A DNA stretch of 36,101 nt from CAYURH01 sp964447105. GTDB lineage: Bacteria > Patescibacteriota > Saccharimonadia > Saccharimonadales > EFPC-124. The first letter of the stretch is position 1; the number at the start of each line of letters is the position of its first letter. The stretch spans positions 1 through 36,101 of the forward strand of contig CAYURH010000010.1 of assembly GCA_964447105.1 (NCBI GenBank), read 5' to 3'. The notes beneath the pieces were generated by a model. The model did not search any database. It was not told the origin of the DNA and was given only the letters and a program-made list of their open reading frames with translations. This document shows, in pieces, positions 24,265-31,508 of this stretch. A program made the position numbers and the translations under genes.

Positions 24265-24900
24265 ATGGAACCGGACCAAGACGCTGCCGACGAGGCAGTG
24301 TCGGCAGCGTTGCCCCTAGAGGTGGTCGAGCGAGGTGTGGCGGCATGGCTGCCCAGCCTGCTGGCTATCGCCGTGCTCGCCACACCCATCCGCGAAATGC
24401 TCCTCACCAGCCTGAAAGCCGGCGGCAGGAACCTGGAGGGTCACGCCCTCCGTCTCAAGGACATCGTGATCACCGGTATGTGCTGGCCCAACAGCTCCTA
24501 CGCCACCAAGGCCGTGGCCGCACACGCACGGCTCGATATCAACCCCGATCTCATCGGGCTGGTGTGGGCCGCGTGCGTGGTGCTGCCGCTGAGGGCCGCG
24601 CAGGCCACCTACGACAGCTACGCGCAGTACTGGCTGGCGGCGCGCGGTTTCGGCTATGACATGGGTGCGCCCGCACAGCTCCTGGCGATGAGCCCGAGCG
24701 AGATCGAAGCCCGGGTGACCGACCTGGCTCTCGACCTGGCCAGCGACCATGTAAGCCCCGAAGTGCTGGCGGCGTACTGGGGACTCATCCGGCACCCCCA
24801 CATCCAGGGTGTGCTGGGCGGAATCAGCGACGACGAGGTGGTGCAGGGCATGCTCGGCGTCCTGCCGCACGAGTTGATCGCCGTGATCAACCGAGTCTAG
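24265..24900 (+). CDS. Unknown 211-residue protein, GC-rich cassette gene
   Basis: No family is recognised. The start at 24265 has GGAAGGA five bases upstream; the frame is open from 24187 but without a ribosome-binding site. The protein is largely helical and Ala/Leu-rich, with an acidic N-terminus, a hydrophobic stretch at about 31-44 (WLPSLLAIAVLATP), a central GLVWAACVVLPLRAAQ stretch and a C-terminal domain with repeated short helices. No signal peptide is seen. Strong G/C-ending codon use sets it apart from gpsA and the reductase beside it. No good promoter could be assigned. A 15-bp hairpin follows the stop. Confidence 0.75.
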   Translation: MEPDQDAADEAVSAALPLEVVERGVAAWLPSLLAIAVLATPIREMLLTSLKAGGRNLEGHALRLKDIVITGMCWPNSSYATKAVAAHARLDINPDLIGLVWAACVVLPLRAAQATYDSYAQYWLAARGFGYDMGAPAQLLAMSPSEIEARVTDLALDLASDHVSPEVLAAYWGLIRHPHIQGVLGGISDDEVVQGMLGVLPHELIAVINRV

Positions 24901-24911
24901 GCTCGAAACAA

Positions 24912-24951
24912 CACTGTGGCGCCCGCACGGACCGGAGCGGGCGCCACAGTG
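24912..24951 (+). terminator. Long GC-rich hairpin without U-tract
   Basis: A perfect 15-bp stem (CACTGTGGCGCCCGC / GCGGGCGCCACAGTG) with a 10-base loop begins 12 bases after the stop. GCAATAAA rather than a T-run follows. It also separates this gene from the convergent reductase gene. Confidence 0.75.
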
Positions 24952-24965
24952 GCAATAAACAGCTA

Positions 24966-26342
24966 TTATCCCTTGTGTAGCGCAAATCGTTCGTAATGAA
25001 TCAACTCAGCCGGCATGCCATTCCGTTTGAGGGCATCTATAATTCCGTACATCATGGGTGGCGGGCCACACACATACACATCTCGTTCGCGAAAATCTGG
25101 CACCAAACGCTTAATTTTGTCGATGTCTACAAAACCCGTTTCTCCTTTGTAGTCTTTTTGATCACTCAGTACGTTGTACAGCGGCATATGTATTTTGGCT
25201 GCAAGTTTTTGCAAATCGTCCAAAAATATCGTGTCAGCAACGGATCGGTTGCCGTATAGCATGACCGCGTCTTCGGGGTTTTCCCATGTAGCGCGCTCCT
25301 GGATCATGGCGTTGATAGGCGTGATGCCAATACCACCGGCGATGTACAGCACTTTGTTGGTGCGCTGTTTTTCGTGCGTGAATGCTCCGTATGGGCCCGA
25401 TACCATAACTTTGGTGCCAGGTTTGAGAGTGGGCATCATAGTGGTGAAATCGCCCAGTGCACGAATGGTCAGCCGCAAGTGCCGCCCGTCTGGCACCATT
25501 GATAGCGAAAATGGGTGCTCTTGCTGCCATAAATCATGGCGCAAGAAACGCACCAACACAAACTGGCCGCCGCGGGCTGTAAATCGTGCAAAATCTTTAC
25601 CGGTAATGTACACCGAATTGGCCGTACTCGTCTGCGCGACTACTTTTTCTACCGTAAATTTAAACTGCTTGTAGCGCACTATCGGGATGATCACCCGCCA
25701 CACCAGCAAACTGCCCAGCGCCAATACATACACGCAGATCCAATACGTTCGCATCCAAGGGTTGATCATAAAATCAGTACCATACCAAAACTGGTGCCAC
25801 AGCACCGATGCGATAGCCACATAATTGAATAGGTGTACTGCGTACCATGTTTCGAACTTCAGATGCTTGCGCACGATGTAGATCGACAGAGTAACCGTCA
25901 TGACAATGAGTAATTCAGCCAGAAACGCCAGTGCTATGAGCGCCGATCCGCCGATCATTTCTACGGCTTGAGCAATCACATTGTTGTCGCTGAGCAGCGC
26001 ATAGCCAGTGACAATCAGCGTCGTATGGGTAAGAAGAAGCAACAACGCCGCCACACCATTGCGTCGGTGAAATACTGCCAAACGGTCCAAACCAAAAATC
26101 GGCTCCAACCACCCTACCCTGCCCATAAGCATAAATTGCGTCAATAAACAGAAAGTAGCCGACAGCCCAAACAGCCGCCCCACCACAAGCAGTCGCTCGC
26201 CCAATGTCGCCGCCTCGGCAAAAAACGTATGCCCTGTGCCCGTCCACCAAAACGCGATGATGACAAGCGCGTTAACTGCCCACAAGCTCCAGGCCAGTAC
26301 TTTTTTGATAATAAGCGCATTGGCCTGGGCAGCATGGTCCAT
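24966..26342 (-). CDS. Ferric-reductase-like transmembrane flavocytochrome
   Basis: A 458-residue fusion of a six-helix, haem-binding ferric-reductase-type domain (about 15-220) and a ferredoxin-NADP reductase-type cytoplasmic domain (about 225-456). Two His pairs spaced 13-14 residues apart on helices (HRRNGVAALLLLLTH and HLFNYVAIASVLWH) are the likely haem ligands. FAD-binding HPFSLS, NAD(P)-binding GGIGITP and the C-terminal CGPPPMM motif are intact. It would move electrons from NAD(P)H across the membrane to an external acceptor. The cupredoxin gene six bases upstream is an obvious redox partner candidate. Confidence 0.93.
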   Translation of the reverse strand: MDHAAQANALIIKKVLAWSLWAVNALVIIAFWWTGTGHTFFAEAATLGERLLVVGRLFGLSATFCLLTQFMLMGRVGWLEPIFGLDRLAVFHRRNGVAALLLLLTHTTLIVTGYALLSDNNVIAQAVEMIGGSALIALAFLAELLIVMTVTLSIYIVRKHLKFETWYAVHLFNYVAIASVLWHQFWYGTDFMINPWMRTYWICVYVLALGSLLVWRVIIPIVRYKQFKFTVEKVVAQTSTANSVYITGKDFARFTARGGQFVLVRFLRHDLWQQEHPFSLSMVPDGRHLRLTIRALGDFTTMMPTLKPGTKVMVSGPYGAFTHEKQRTNKVLYIAGGIGITPINAMIQERATWENPEDAVMLYGNRSVADTIFLDDLQKLAAKIHMPLYNVLSDQKDYKGETGFVDIDKIKRLVPDFRERDVYVCGPPPMMYGIIDALKRNGMPAELIHYERFALHKG

Positions 26343-26348
26343 GGCTAG

Positions 26349-26834
26349 CTACTCAACCACCTGGACCGTACCCTGCATAAACGGGTGCGGCGTACAGTGG
26401 TAGGTAAATACGCCGACAGCGTTGAACGTAAAGGATTCGGTTTGACCTTTGGACAATAACGTAGCGGTGGTGGGCAACCCGCCAGCCTGCGCACTGTCGC
26501 CTACGGCGTTGTGGCCCACGCTATCTTGATTGGTCCAGACCACGGTGCTCCCTTTTTTGATGGTGATTTTGGCGGGAGCGAACGCCATATCTTTGATTGT
26601 CACCGCTATCGTACCGCTCTGTGCTGCAGGGGCGGCCGGCGGCGCGGTGTTTTGCGTAGTGTCGGGCGTAGTTGGTTGGTCCATAGCCGCATTCATATCT
26701 TCCATATTAGATGATGAAGTACTGGTAGAAGGAGTTTCTTGTTTGGTAGTGGTGTTCAAAAGCCACCAGACGGCAACGCCGGCGACGATTATAACACCGA
26801 TAAGTCCGATCCATAGCCACATTGTTTTCTTCAT
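26349..26834 (-). CDS. Membrane-anchored amicyanin-like cupredoxin
   Basis: A blue-copper electron carrier of 161 residues. One N-terminal transmembrane anchor (about 5-26) and a Ser/Thr/Pro linker (about 30-75) lead to the cupredoxin domain (about 78-161). All type-1 copper ligands are visible: His in VGHNAV and Cys, His, Met in YHCTPHPFMQG, closely resembling the amicyanin loop. The domain should lie outside the membrane. AGGAGG precedes the ATG and an extended -10 (TGCTATACT) lies near 26873-26881. It is first in an operon with the flavocytochrome. Confidence 0.95.
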   Translation of the reverse strand: MKKTMWLWIGLIGVIIVAGVAVWWLLNTTTKQETPSTSTSSSNMEDMNAAMDQPTTPDTTQNTAPPAAPAAQSGTIAVTIKDMAFAPAKITIKKGSTVVWTNQDSVGHNAVGDSAQAGGLPTTATLLSKGQTESFTFNAVGVFTYHCTPHPFMQGTVQVVE

Positions 26835-26880
26835 ACTACCTCCTCATAAGCGCTAGCGAGTCCATTAGCTAGTATAGCAA

Positions 26881-26908
26881 ACACCCCGCATGGTATCACG
26901 CGGGGTGT
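26881..26908 (-). terminator. Terminator of the RRM gene
   Basis: A perfect 9-bp stem (ACACCCCGC / GCGGGGTGT) with a 10-base loop lies about 25 bases downstream of the RRM stop, followed on the minus strand by a short T-run. Confidence 0.7.
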
Positions 26909-26932
26909 GTTGCTTGCTTAATTGATAAGCTA

Positions 26933-27253
26933 TTACCAGCTGGAGCGACGGTTGTCGCCACCACCACGGTTGCCGTTGAAGCCACCGCCGCCACGTGGGC
27001 GGTCTTCTTGAGGGCGAGCTTCGTTAACAGTGATAGTGCGGCCGTCAACTTCTTTGCCGTTGACGGTGTCGATAGCTTTTTGAGCTTCTTCTTCAGTGCT
27101 CATTTCTACAAAGCCGAAGCCTTTAGAGCGGTTCATGTCGCGATCAATGATCACTTTAGCTGATACTACGGTACCAGCGTCAGCAAAAATCGTGGCCAAT
27201 TGTTGGTCATCGACACTGTATGGCAATGAGCCAACAAATAATTTAGTTCCCAT
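26933..27253 (-). CDS. RRM-type RNA-binding protein
   Basis: A 106-residue single RRM protein. RNP2 is KLFVGSL (about 4-10) and RNP1 is KGFGFVEM (about 44-51). A Gly/Arg/Asn-rich tail (about 85-106) follows, as in glycine-rich cyanobacterial and plant RNA chaperones. The likely role is RNA chaperoning in the cytoplasm, in the manner of cold-shock proteins. The gene has an unusually long upstream region (about 140 bases to the next gene) with a leader hairpin and an AAGGA ribosome-binding site at ten bases. Confidence 0.95.
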   Translation of the reverse strand: MGTKLFVGSLPYSVDDQQLATIFADAGTVVSAKVIIDRDMNRSKGFGFVEMSTEEEAQKAIDTVNGKEVDGRTITVNEARPQEDRPRGGGGFNGNRGGGDNRRSSW

Positions 27254-27273
27254 TTAATAAAGATCCTTCGCAT

Positions 27274-27297
27274 AACTTGGCTCAGCTGCCCCCAAGT
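27274..27297 (-). promoter_or_regulatory. Leader hairpin before the RRM gene
   Basis: In the minus-strand leader a 6-bp stem (ACTTGG / CCAAGT) with an inner GGC/GCC pairing ends about 20 bases before the RRM start. It could control translation, as in cold-inducible RRM genes; this is inference. Confidence 0.35.
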
Positions 27298-27395
27298 CGG
27301 CGATTACTATTACATTCTAGAACATCAGTGCAGCACTTCTAGCCAGTTCAGTATATCATAAGTCGGTCTGTTTCCGTAATCGTTTTTAGCTTATT

Positions 27396-29828
27396 ATGCT
27401 AGATATGACAACAATGCCTCGTGGGCTGAGCGCCAGAGAGGCCGCAGAGCGCTTGCGCCAGTACGGCCCCAACAAGATTACGGCAGAGCAACATTTGCCG
27501 GGCGTCAAAGCATTTTTGGAGCGGTTTCGAAACCCGCTGATCATTATTTTACTGGCGGCGGCGGTAGCTTCGGCACTGCTGGGCGACACGCTGACGTTTA
27601 TTATTATCTCTGTTATTGTGGCGCTGAGCGTGCTACTCGATTTCATCAATACCTACCGCTCGCAAAAAGCCGCCAAAGAGCTAGGCGATCGCGTACGCGT
27701 AAAAGCTGTGGTGTGGCGCGATGGCCGCCAAGAGACCATATTGCTGGCGCGAGTAGTACCCGGCGACATCATTGAACTCGAAGCCGGCAAAGTTGTGCCA
27801 GCCGACGGTAAAGTGCTAAATGCCAAAGATTTGTACGTAAACGAATCCGCACTCACCGGTGAATCGTTCCCTCAACCCAAAACACCCGACGCCCCCTTGT
27901 ATATGGGTAGTAGCGTGACCAGTGGCGAAGCAATCATGCAAGTTACCAGCACCGGTAAACAAACGCAGTTCTCGAAAATCGCCGAATCGCTCATGCAGTC
28001 GCTACCCACAGAATTTGACCGAGAGTTGAGCCAGTTTAGCCTACTTATTGTACGGCTGACAGGTATATTGGTGGCGCTTATTTTCATCATCAACATCTTA
28101 TTTCACCATACATTCCTGGGTTCGCTGCTCTTTAGCCTGGCATTGGCAGTGGGCCTAACGCCCAGCTTGTTGCCGCTACTCATGACCCTTAACCTTACCA
28201 AAGGATCGCTCAAAATGGCCCGCGAAGGCGTGATTGTCAAAAAACTATCCGCTATCCAGAACTTCGGTAGCATGGACGTGCTGTGCACCGACAAAACCGG
28301 TACACTTACCGAAGATCGCATCACACTGGTGAAATATCTCGACGGCAACGGCCAGCAGTCCGACGAAGTGCTCTTGCAAGCCTATCTAACGAGTGTGTAC
28401 ACCAGCGCATTCGAAAGCCCCATGGACCGCGCAGTCAAATCATTCCGCCACCTGAGTACCGAGGGATACAAAAAATTAGATGAGGTGCCATTCACATTCG
28501 AACGCAAACGCGAATCCGCCGTGGTGCGTCACGACGGCAAAATCATGCTCATTACCAAAGGTGCGCCCGAAACCGTGCTACAAATTTGCACCAGCCTGGC
28601 CGACGGTCGTGCGTGGTCGCCCAGCGTAGCGCGCAAAATCAACGCCCAATACATCGCGCTCAGCCAAGACGGCTTCCGCGTGCTAGCCATTGCCAGCAAA
28701 ATGACCAGCAAGACCAAAAACGTTGAAGCCACCGACGAAACCGACATGGTGTTCCAAGGCTTTGTTGCCTTCCTTGATCCGGCCAAAAAATCCGCCGGAG
28801 ACGCCCTGAGAAAAATGCAAAAATACGGCGTGCAAGTCAAAATCATTTCTGGCGACAACTTACTGGTAAACCTGCGCATCGCAGCCGATATCAAACTCAA
28901 AGTAGTGGGTACGCTCACCGGTGATGAAATCGAAAAACTAAACGACCTGGAACTCATGCAGCGCGCCGAAAAAACCACCATCTTTGCCCGCGTCAACCCT
29001 GAGCAAAAATTACGCATCATCCAGCTACTGCAACGTAACGAACACGTCGTGGGGTATTTGGGCGACGGCATCAACGACGCACCATCGCTCAAAGCCGCCG
29101 ACATCGGCATATCAGTCAACAACGCCGTCGACGTAGCCAAAGGTGCAGCCGACCTGATATTGCTTCACAAAAGCTTAGGCGAGCTCATAGAAGGCGTGAT
29201 CGAAGGCCGTCGCACCTTTGCCAACACCATGAAATATCTCATGATGAGCCTCAGTTCCAACTTCGGAAACATGTTTTCCATGGCGGGCGCATCGCTGTTC
29301 TTGCCATTCCTGCCCATGCTAGCGCCGCAAATTCTCCTCAATAACCTCTTGTACGACGCGTCACAGTTTGCCCTGCCGGTCGATAAAGTAGACGACGACC
29401 TGGTAGCGCGACCGCACCGCCTGAGCTTGAAAGGTATCAAGCGGTTTATGTTGATATTCGGACCGCTCAGCTCGCTGTTTGATTTTGCCACATTTGGCGT
29501 GCTGCTGTTGGCATTTCACCTCCCAGAGGGCAGTTTTCAAGCTGGTTGGTTCTTGGAATCAATACTGACACAGATATTCGTGGTGTATATCGTACGCACA
29601 CGTCATATACCGTTTGTGCAGAGTTGGCCGAGCTGGCCACTCATCCTGAGCACGCTCAGCGCCGCCGTAATCGCTGGCGCGGTGATATTCACGAGCCTTG
29701 GTGCGTTCTTCCACTTTGGCGAGCTACAGCCCGCCGTAGCCTGGAAAATTGGCGCTATTGTGGCTATCTACCTAGTGGCAGCGCAGTTCGTGAAGGTGCA
29801 GTTCTACAAACGCACCACAATTGTTTAA
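27396..29828 (+). CDS. MgtA-like P-type ATPase (Mg2+ type)
   Basis: An 810-residue P-type ATPase. It has an actuator TGES motif at about 154-157, phosphorylation site DKTGT with Asp299, nucleotide-binding KGAPE, and the hinge GDGINDAPSL. The stretch after TM4 (LTKGSLKMAREGVIVKKLSAIQNFG) and DKTGTLTEDRI match the MgtA/MgtB type closely. The TM4 motif reads TPSLLP, where MgtA proteins have TPEMLP, so the ion site may be altered. A TATTAT box (27392-27397) overlaps the first ATG; the in-frame ATG at 27405, seven bases after it, may be the leaderless start. It is convergent with the NRAMP-related gene, overlapping by four bases. Confidence 0.93.
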   Translation: MLDMTTMPRGLSAREAAERLRQYGPNKITAEQHLPGVKAFLERFRNPLIIILLAAAVASALLGDTLTFIIISVIVALSVLLDFINTYRSQKAAKELGDRVRVKAVVWRDGRQETILLARVVPGDIIELEAGKVVPADGKVLNAKDLYVNESALTGESFPQPKTPDAPLYMGSSVTSGEAIMQVTSTGKQTQFSKIAESLMQSLPTEFDRELSQFSLLIVRLTGILVALIFIINILFHHTFLGSLLFSLALAVGLTPSLLPLLMTLNLTKGSLKMAREGVIVKKLSAIQNFGSMDVLCTDKTGTLTEDRITLVKYLDGNGQQSDEVLLQAYLTSVYTSAFESPMDRAVKSFRHLSTEGYKKLDEVPFTFERKRESAVVRHDGKIMLITKGAPETVLQICTSLADGRAWSPSVARKINAQYIALSQDGFRVLAIASKMTSKTKNVEATDETDMVFQGFVAFLDPAKKSAGDALRKMQKYGVQVKIISGDNLLVNLRIAADIKLKVVGTLTGDEIEKLNDLELMQRAEKTTIFARVNPEQKLRIIQLLQRNEHVVGYLGDGINDAPSLKAADIGISVNNAVDVAKGAADLILLHKSLGELIEGVIEGRRTFANTMKYLMMSLSSNFGNMFSMAGASLFLPFLPMLAPQILLNNLLYDASQFALPVDKVDDDLVARPHRLSLKGIKRFMLIFGPLSSLFDFATFGVLLLAFHLPEGSFQAGWFLESILTQIFVVYIVRTRHIPFVQSWPSWPLILSTLSAAVIAGAVIFTSLGAFFHFGELQPAVAWKIGAIVAIYLVAAQFVKVQFYKRTTIV

Positions 29829-31174
29829 AACAATGAAATAATTGCCGCGGTACCGGCAGCGGCCATTAGCCCAGTAATCAACCAGCCCATCACTGTGGTA
29901 GAGCGTTTATTTACCCACTGACCCATCAGACGTTTATTACTACTAATCACTACGATCAGCGCCAACACTACCGGCGCCACGAGCCCGTTTGCCACCGCTG
30001 AATAAATCAACACTTTAAAAGGGTCCAGGCCCACAAAGTTAATAGCCAAACCCACCAGCATAGACGCAATAATTACCCCGTAGAATGCTCGCGCCTGACG
30101 TAATGATCGATACAAACCTTCGTGCCATCGCAAGCTTTCGGCCACGGCGTACGAACTAGATCCGGCCAGCACCGGCAATGCCAGCAAGCCGGTACCGATG
30201 ATACCAATGGCAAACAAGAAATATGTGGCGTCACCAGCAAACGGCCGCAATGCTTCGGCGGCCTGCGCGGCTGACGTGATTTCGGTTACACCGGCGTTTA
30301 GCAGCACTCCGCCACAAGCTGCCACAATGAAAAACATGACTAGGTTCGACAGGAACATGCCCGACCACACGTCGATACGCATGCGCCGCACGTCTTCGGG
30401 GGCCGCGCCGGTACGCATTTTGATAGTCGTTTTGCCGGCTACGATCTGGTCTTCGACTTCTTGCGACGTCTGCCAGAAAAATAAATACGGCGAAATAGTA
30501 GTACCCAAAATAGCGCACACCATCAATATCTGATCTTTGTCTAGCGACAGGCTGGGTACCACGGCATGCGTAAGCACATTGCCCCAATCCAGATTAGCAA
30601 GCAGCGCCGACGCAACATACGCAAATAATACCAACGCCAAGTATTTGAGATATCGCGCGTATTTGGCATAGGGCGTAAACACTTGCAACGCCACGCTAAA
30701 CAGCGCAAAACCCACTACCAGCAGCCCGAAACTGGCCTGTGGCCACAGTAGCTGCACTGCTTGCGCCATGGCCCCTAGGTCGGCGCCGATGTTAAACGCA
30801 TTAGCCGCAAACAGCAGCATCGCGCACACATACATTACCTGACGAGGAAAATGGAGCCGAATATTACCAGCCAACCCACGACCAGTGACCAGGCCGATAC
30901 GCGCACACATCTCTTGCACAATCGCCATCAGCGGCAACGTGATAGGCGACAGCCATAGTAGCTGGTACCCATATTTGGCACCGGTTTGCGAATAGGTAGC
31001 GATGCCCGACGGGTCGTCGTCGGACGCACCTGTTGTAAGGCCTGGCCCCAGCATGTGCCAATAGTCGCGCCCTTTGCGCAGTAAACGATTGTTTGTACCA
31101 AGCTCGATGGTCTTTTCGATCATCTTTACGGGAGCTTCGACGCCGTTTTTGATGTGTTTTTCGGTGATGGCCAT
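29825..31174 (-). CDS. NRAMP-related divalent metal transporter
   Basis: A 449-residue LeuT-fold transporter of the NRAMP/SLC11 superfamily with about eleven helices. In helix 1 the usual DPGN is DPSG (residues 54-57), so the metal-binding Asn is Gly. In helix 6 the usual AxxMPH is TTISPY (about 225-230), so the metal-selective Met is replaced by Ser and the His by Tyr. These losses match NRAMP-related magnesium transporters rather than classical Mn2+/Fe2+ MntH. An AAAGGA ribosome-binding site precedes the ATG, with a TTGTGT-16-TATACG promoter candidate. Its neighbour is an MgtA-like ATPase, which fits Mg2+. Confidence 0.9.
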   Translation of the reverse strand: MAITEKHIKNGVEAPVKMIEKTIELGTNNRLLRKGRDYWHMLGPGLTTGASDDDPSGIATYSQTGAKYGYQLLWLSPITLPLMAIVQEMCARIGLVTGRGLAGNIRLHFPRQVMYVCAMLLFAANAFNIGADLGAMAQAVQLLWPQASFGLLVVGFALFSVALQVFTPYAKYARYLKYLALVLFAYVASALLANLDWGNVLTHAVVPSLSLDKDQILMVCAILGTTISPYLFFWQTSQEVEDQIVAGKTTIKMRTGAAPEDVRRMRIDVWSGMFLSNLVMFFIVAACGGVLLNAGVTEITSAAQAAEALRPFAGDATYFLFAIGIIGTGLLALPVLAGSSSYAVAESLRWHEGLYRSLRQARAFYGVIIASMLVGLAINFVGLDPFKVLIYSAVANGLVAPVVLALIVVISSNKRLMGQWVNKRSTTVMGWLITGLMAAAGTAAIISLF

Positions 31175-31236
31175 ATGGTCCTTTGTAGGTATCGTATATT
31201 AGGCGGCCAGCAAAACACAAGCATTTTTTGCAATCC

Positions 31237-31267
31237 AAAAGAAAAGGGCTCGGCGCTAACCGAGCCC
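31237..31267 (-). terminator. Intrinsic terminator of the tRNA-like transcript
   Basis: On the minus strand a perfect 8-bp stem (GGGCTCGG / CCGAGCCC) with a 6-base loop is followed by TTTTCTTTT. Confidence 0.88.
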
Positions 31268-31365
31268 ATGCCGGCGTGCCGGCAAACCTCTGCGATGATC
31301 ATGGGGTGAACGGACGCTCACCAGCACGAGATCATCCCACCGGGGTGGTATGCATGAGGCGATAG
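31268..31365 (-). ncRNA. Structured trailer between tRNA-like gene and terminator
   Basis: On the minus strand about 100 bases between the tRNA-like element and its terminator hold several further pairings. CCAC/GTGG lies around 31338-31348. A compound stem pairs GATGATC (31294-31300) with GATCATC (31330-31336) around an inner GGTGA/TCACC. TGCCG/CGGCA spans 31269-31284. The stretch is GC-rich. Only very short, poorly supported ORFs occur in it. It is probably a processed trailer or a distinct small RNA co-transcribed with the tRNA-like RNA. Confidence 0.5.
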
Positions 31366-31436
31366 TGCCCCCGTAGGGATTTGAACCCTAGTCTGCGGCC
31401 CTAAGGGGCCGGTGCTCTGCATTGAGCTACAGGGGC
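31366..31436 (-). tRNA. tRNA or tRNA-like RNA with aberrant D and anticodon loops
   Basis: The 71-base cloverleaf starts GCCCCTG and ends CGGGGGC plus discriminator A; CCA is not encoded. The acceptor (7 bp, one G-U), D stem GCTC/GAGC and T arm TAGGG-TTCAAAT-CCCTA are perfect. The D loop is only six bases (AATGCA) and lacks the G18-G19 pair. The anticodon arm pairs best as CGGCC/GGCCG around a six-base loop; forcing a seven-base loop gives CUU as anticodon with C instead of U at position 33 and two mismatched stem pairs. The body resembles tRNA-Arg(CCU). Either a divergent tRNA, a decayed copy or a tRNA mimic. Confidence 0.6.
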
Positions 31437-31444
31437 ATGCGTAA

Positions 31445-31472
31445 ATCATACTACTTATAGTCATGCTGTCAA
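31445..31472 (-). promoter_or_regulatory. Promoter of the tRNA-like gene
   Basis: On the minus strand, consensus TTGACA (31467-31472), 16 bases, TATGAT (31445-31450), eight bases before the first base of the cloverleaf. Confidence 0.7.
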
Positions 31473-31508
31473 TAATAACGTCGTGGTAGGCTACACTATA
31501 AACTTCCG

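Noticed and set aside
2961..24951. GC-rich hairpins as a REP-type repeat family
   Set aside because: Their stem sequences differ from one another; only position after the stop and G/C content are shared.
27254..27395. Mg2+ riboswitch ahead of the MgtA-like ATPase
   Set aside because: The -10 box lies at the start codon, leaving no transcribed leader, and the only hairpin there belongs to the opposite strand.
31268..31340. Short ORFs in the structured trailer (about 5 to 21 codons)
   Set aside because: They lack convincing ribosome-binding sites and overlap strong pairings; an RNA interpretation explains the sequence better.
31366..31436. tRNA-like element as an attachment site of an integrated element
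   Set aside because: No integrase, phage or mobilisation gene and no direct repeat of the tRNA 3' end were seen within the window.
31268..31436. tRNA-like element plus trailer as tmRNA or RNase P RNA
   Set aside because: The cloverleaf is contiguous rather than split between the ends, no tag-peptide frame is present, and the conserved RNase P core sequences are not seen.
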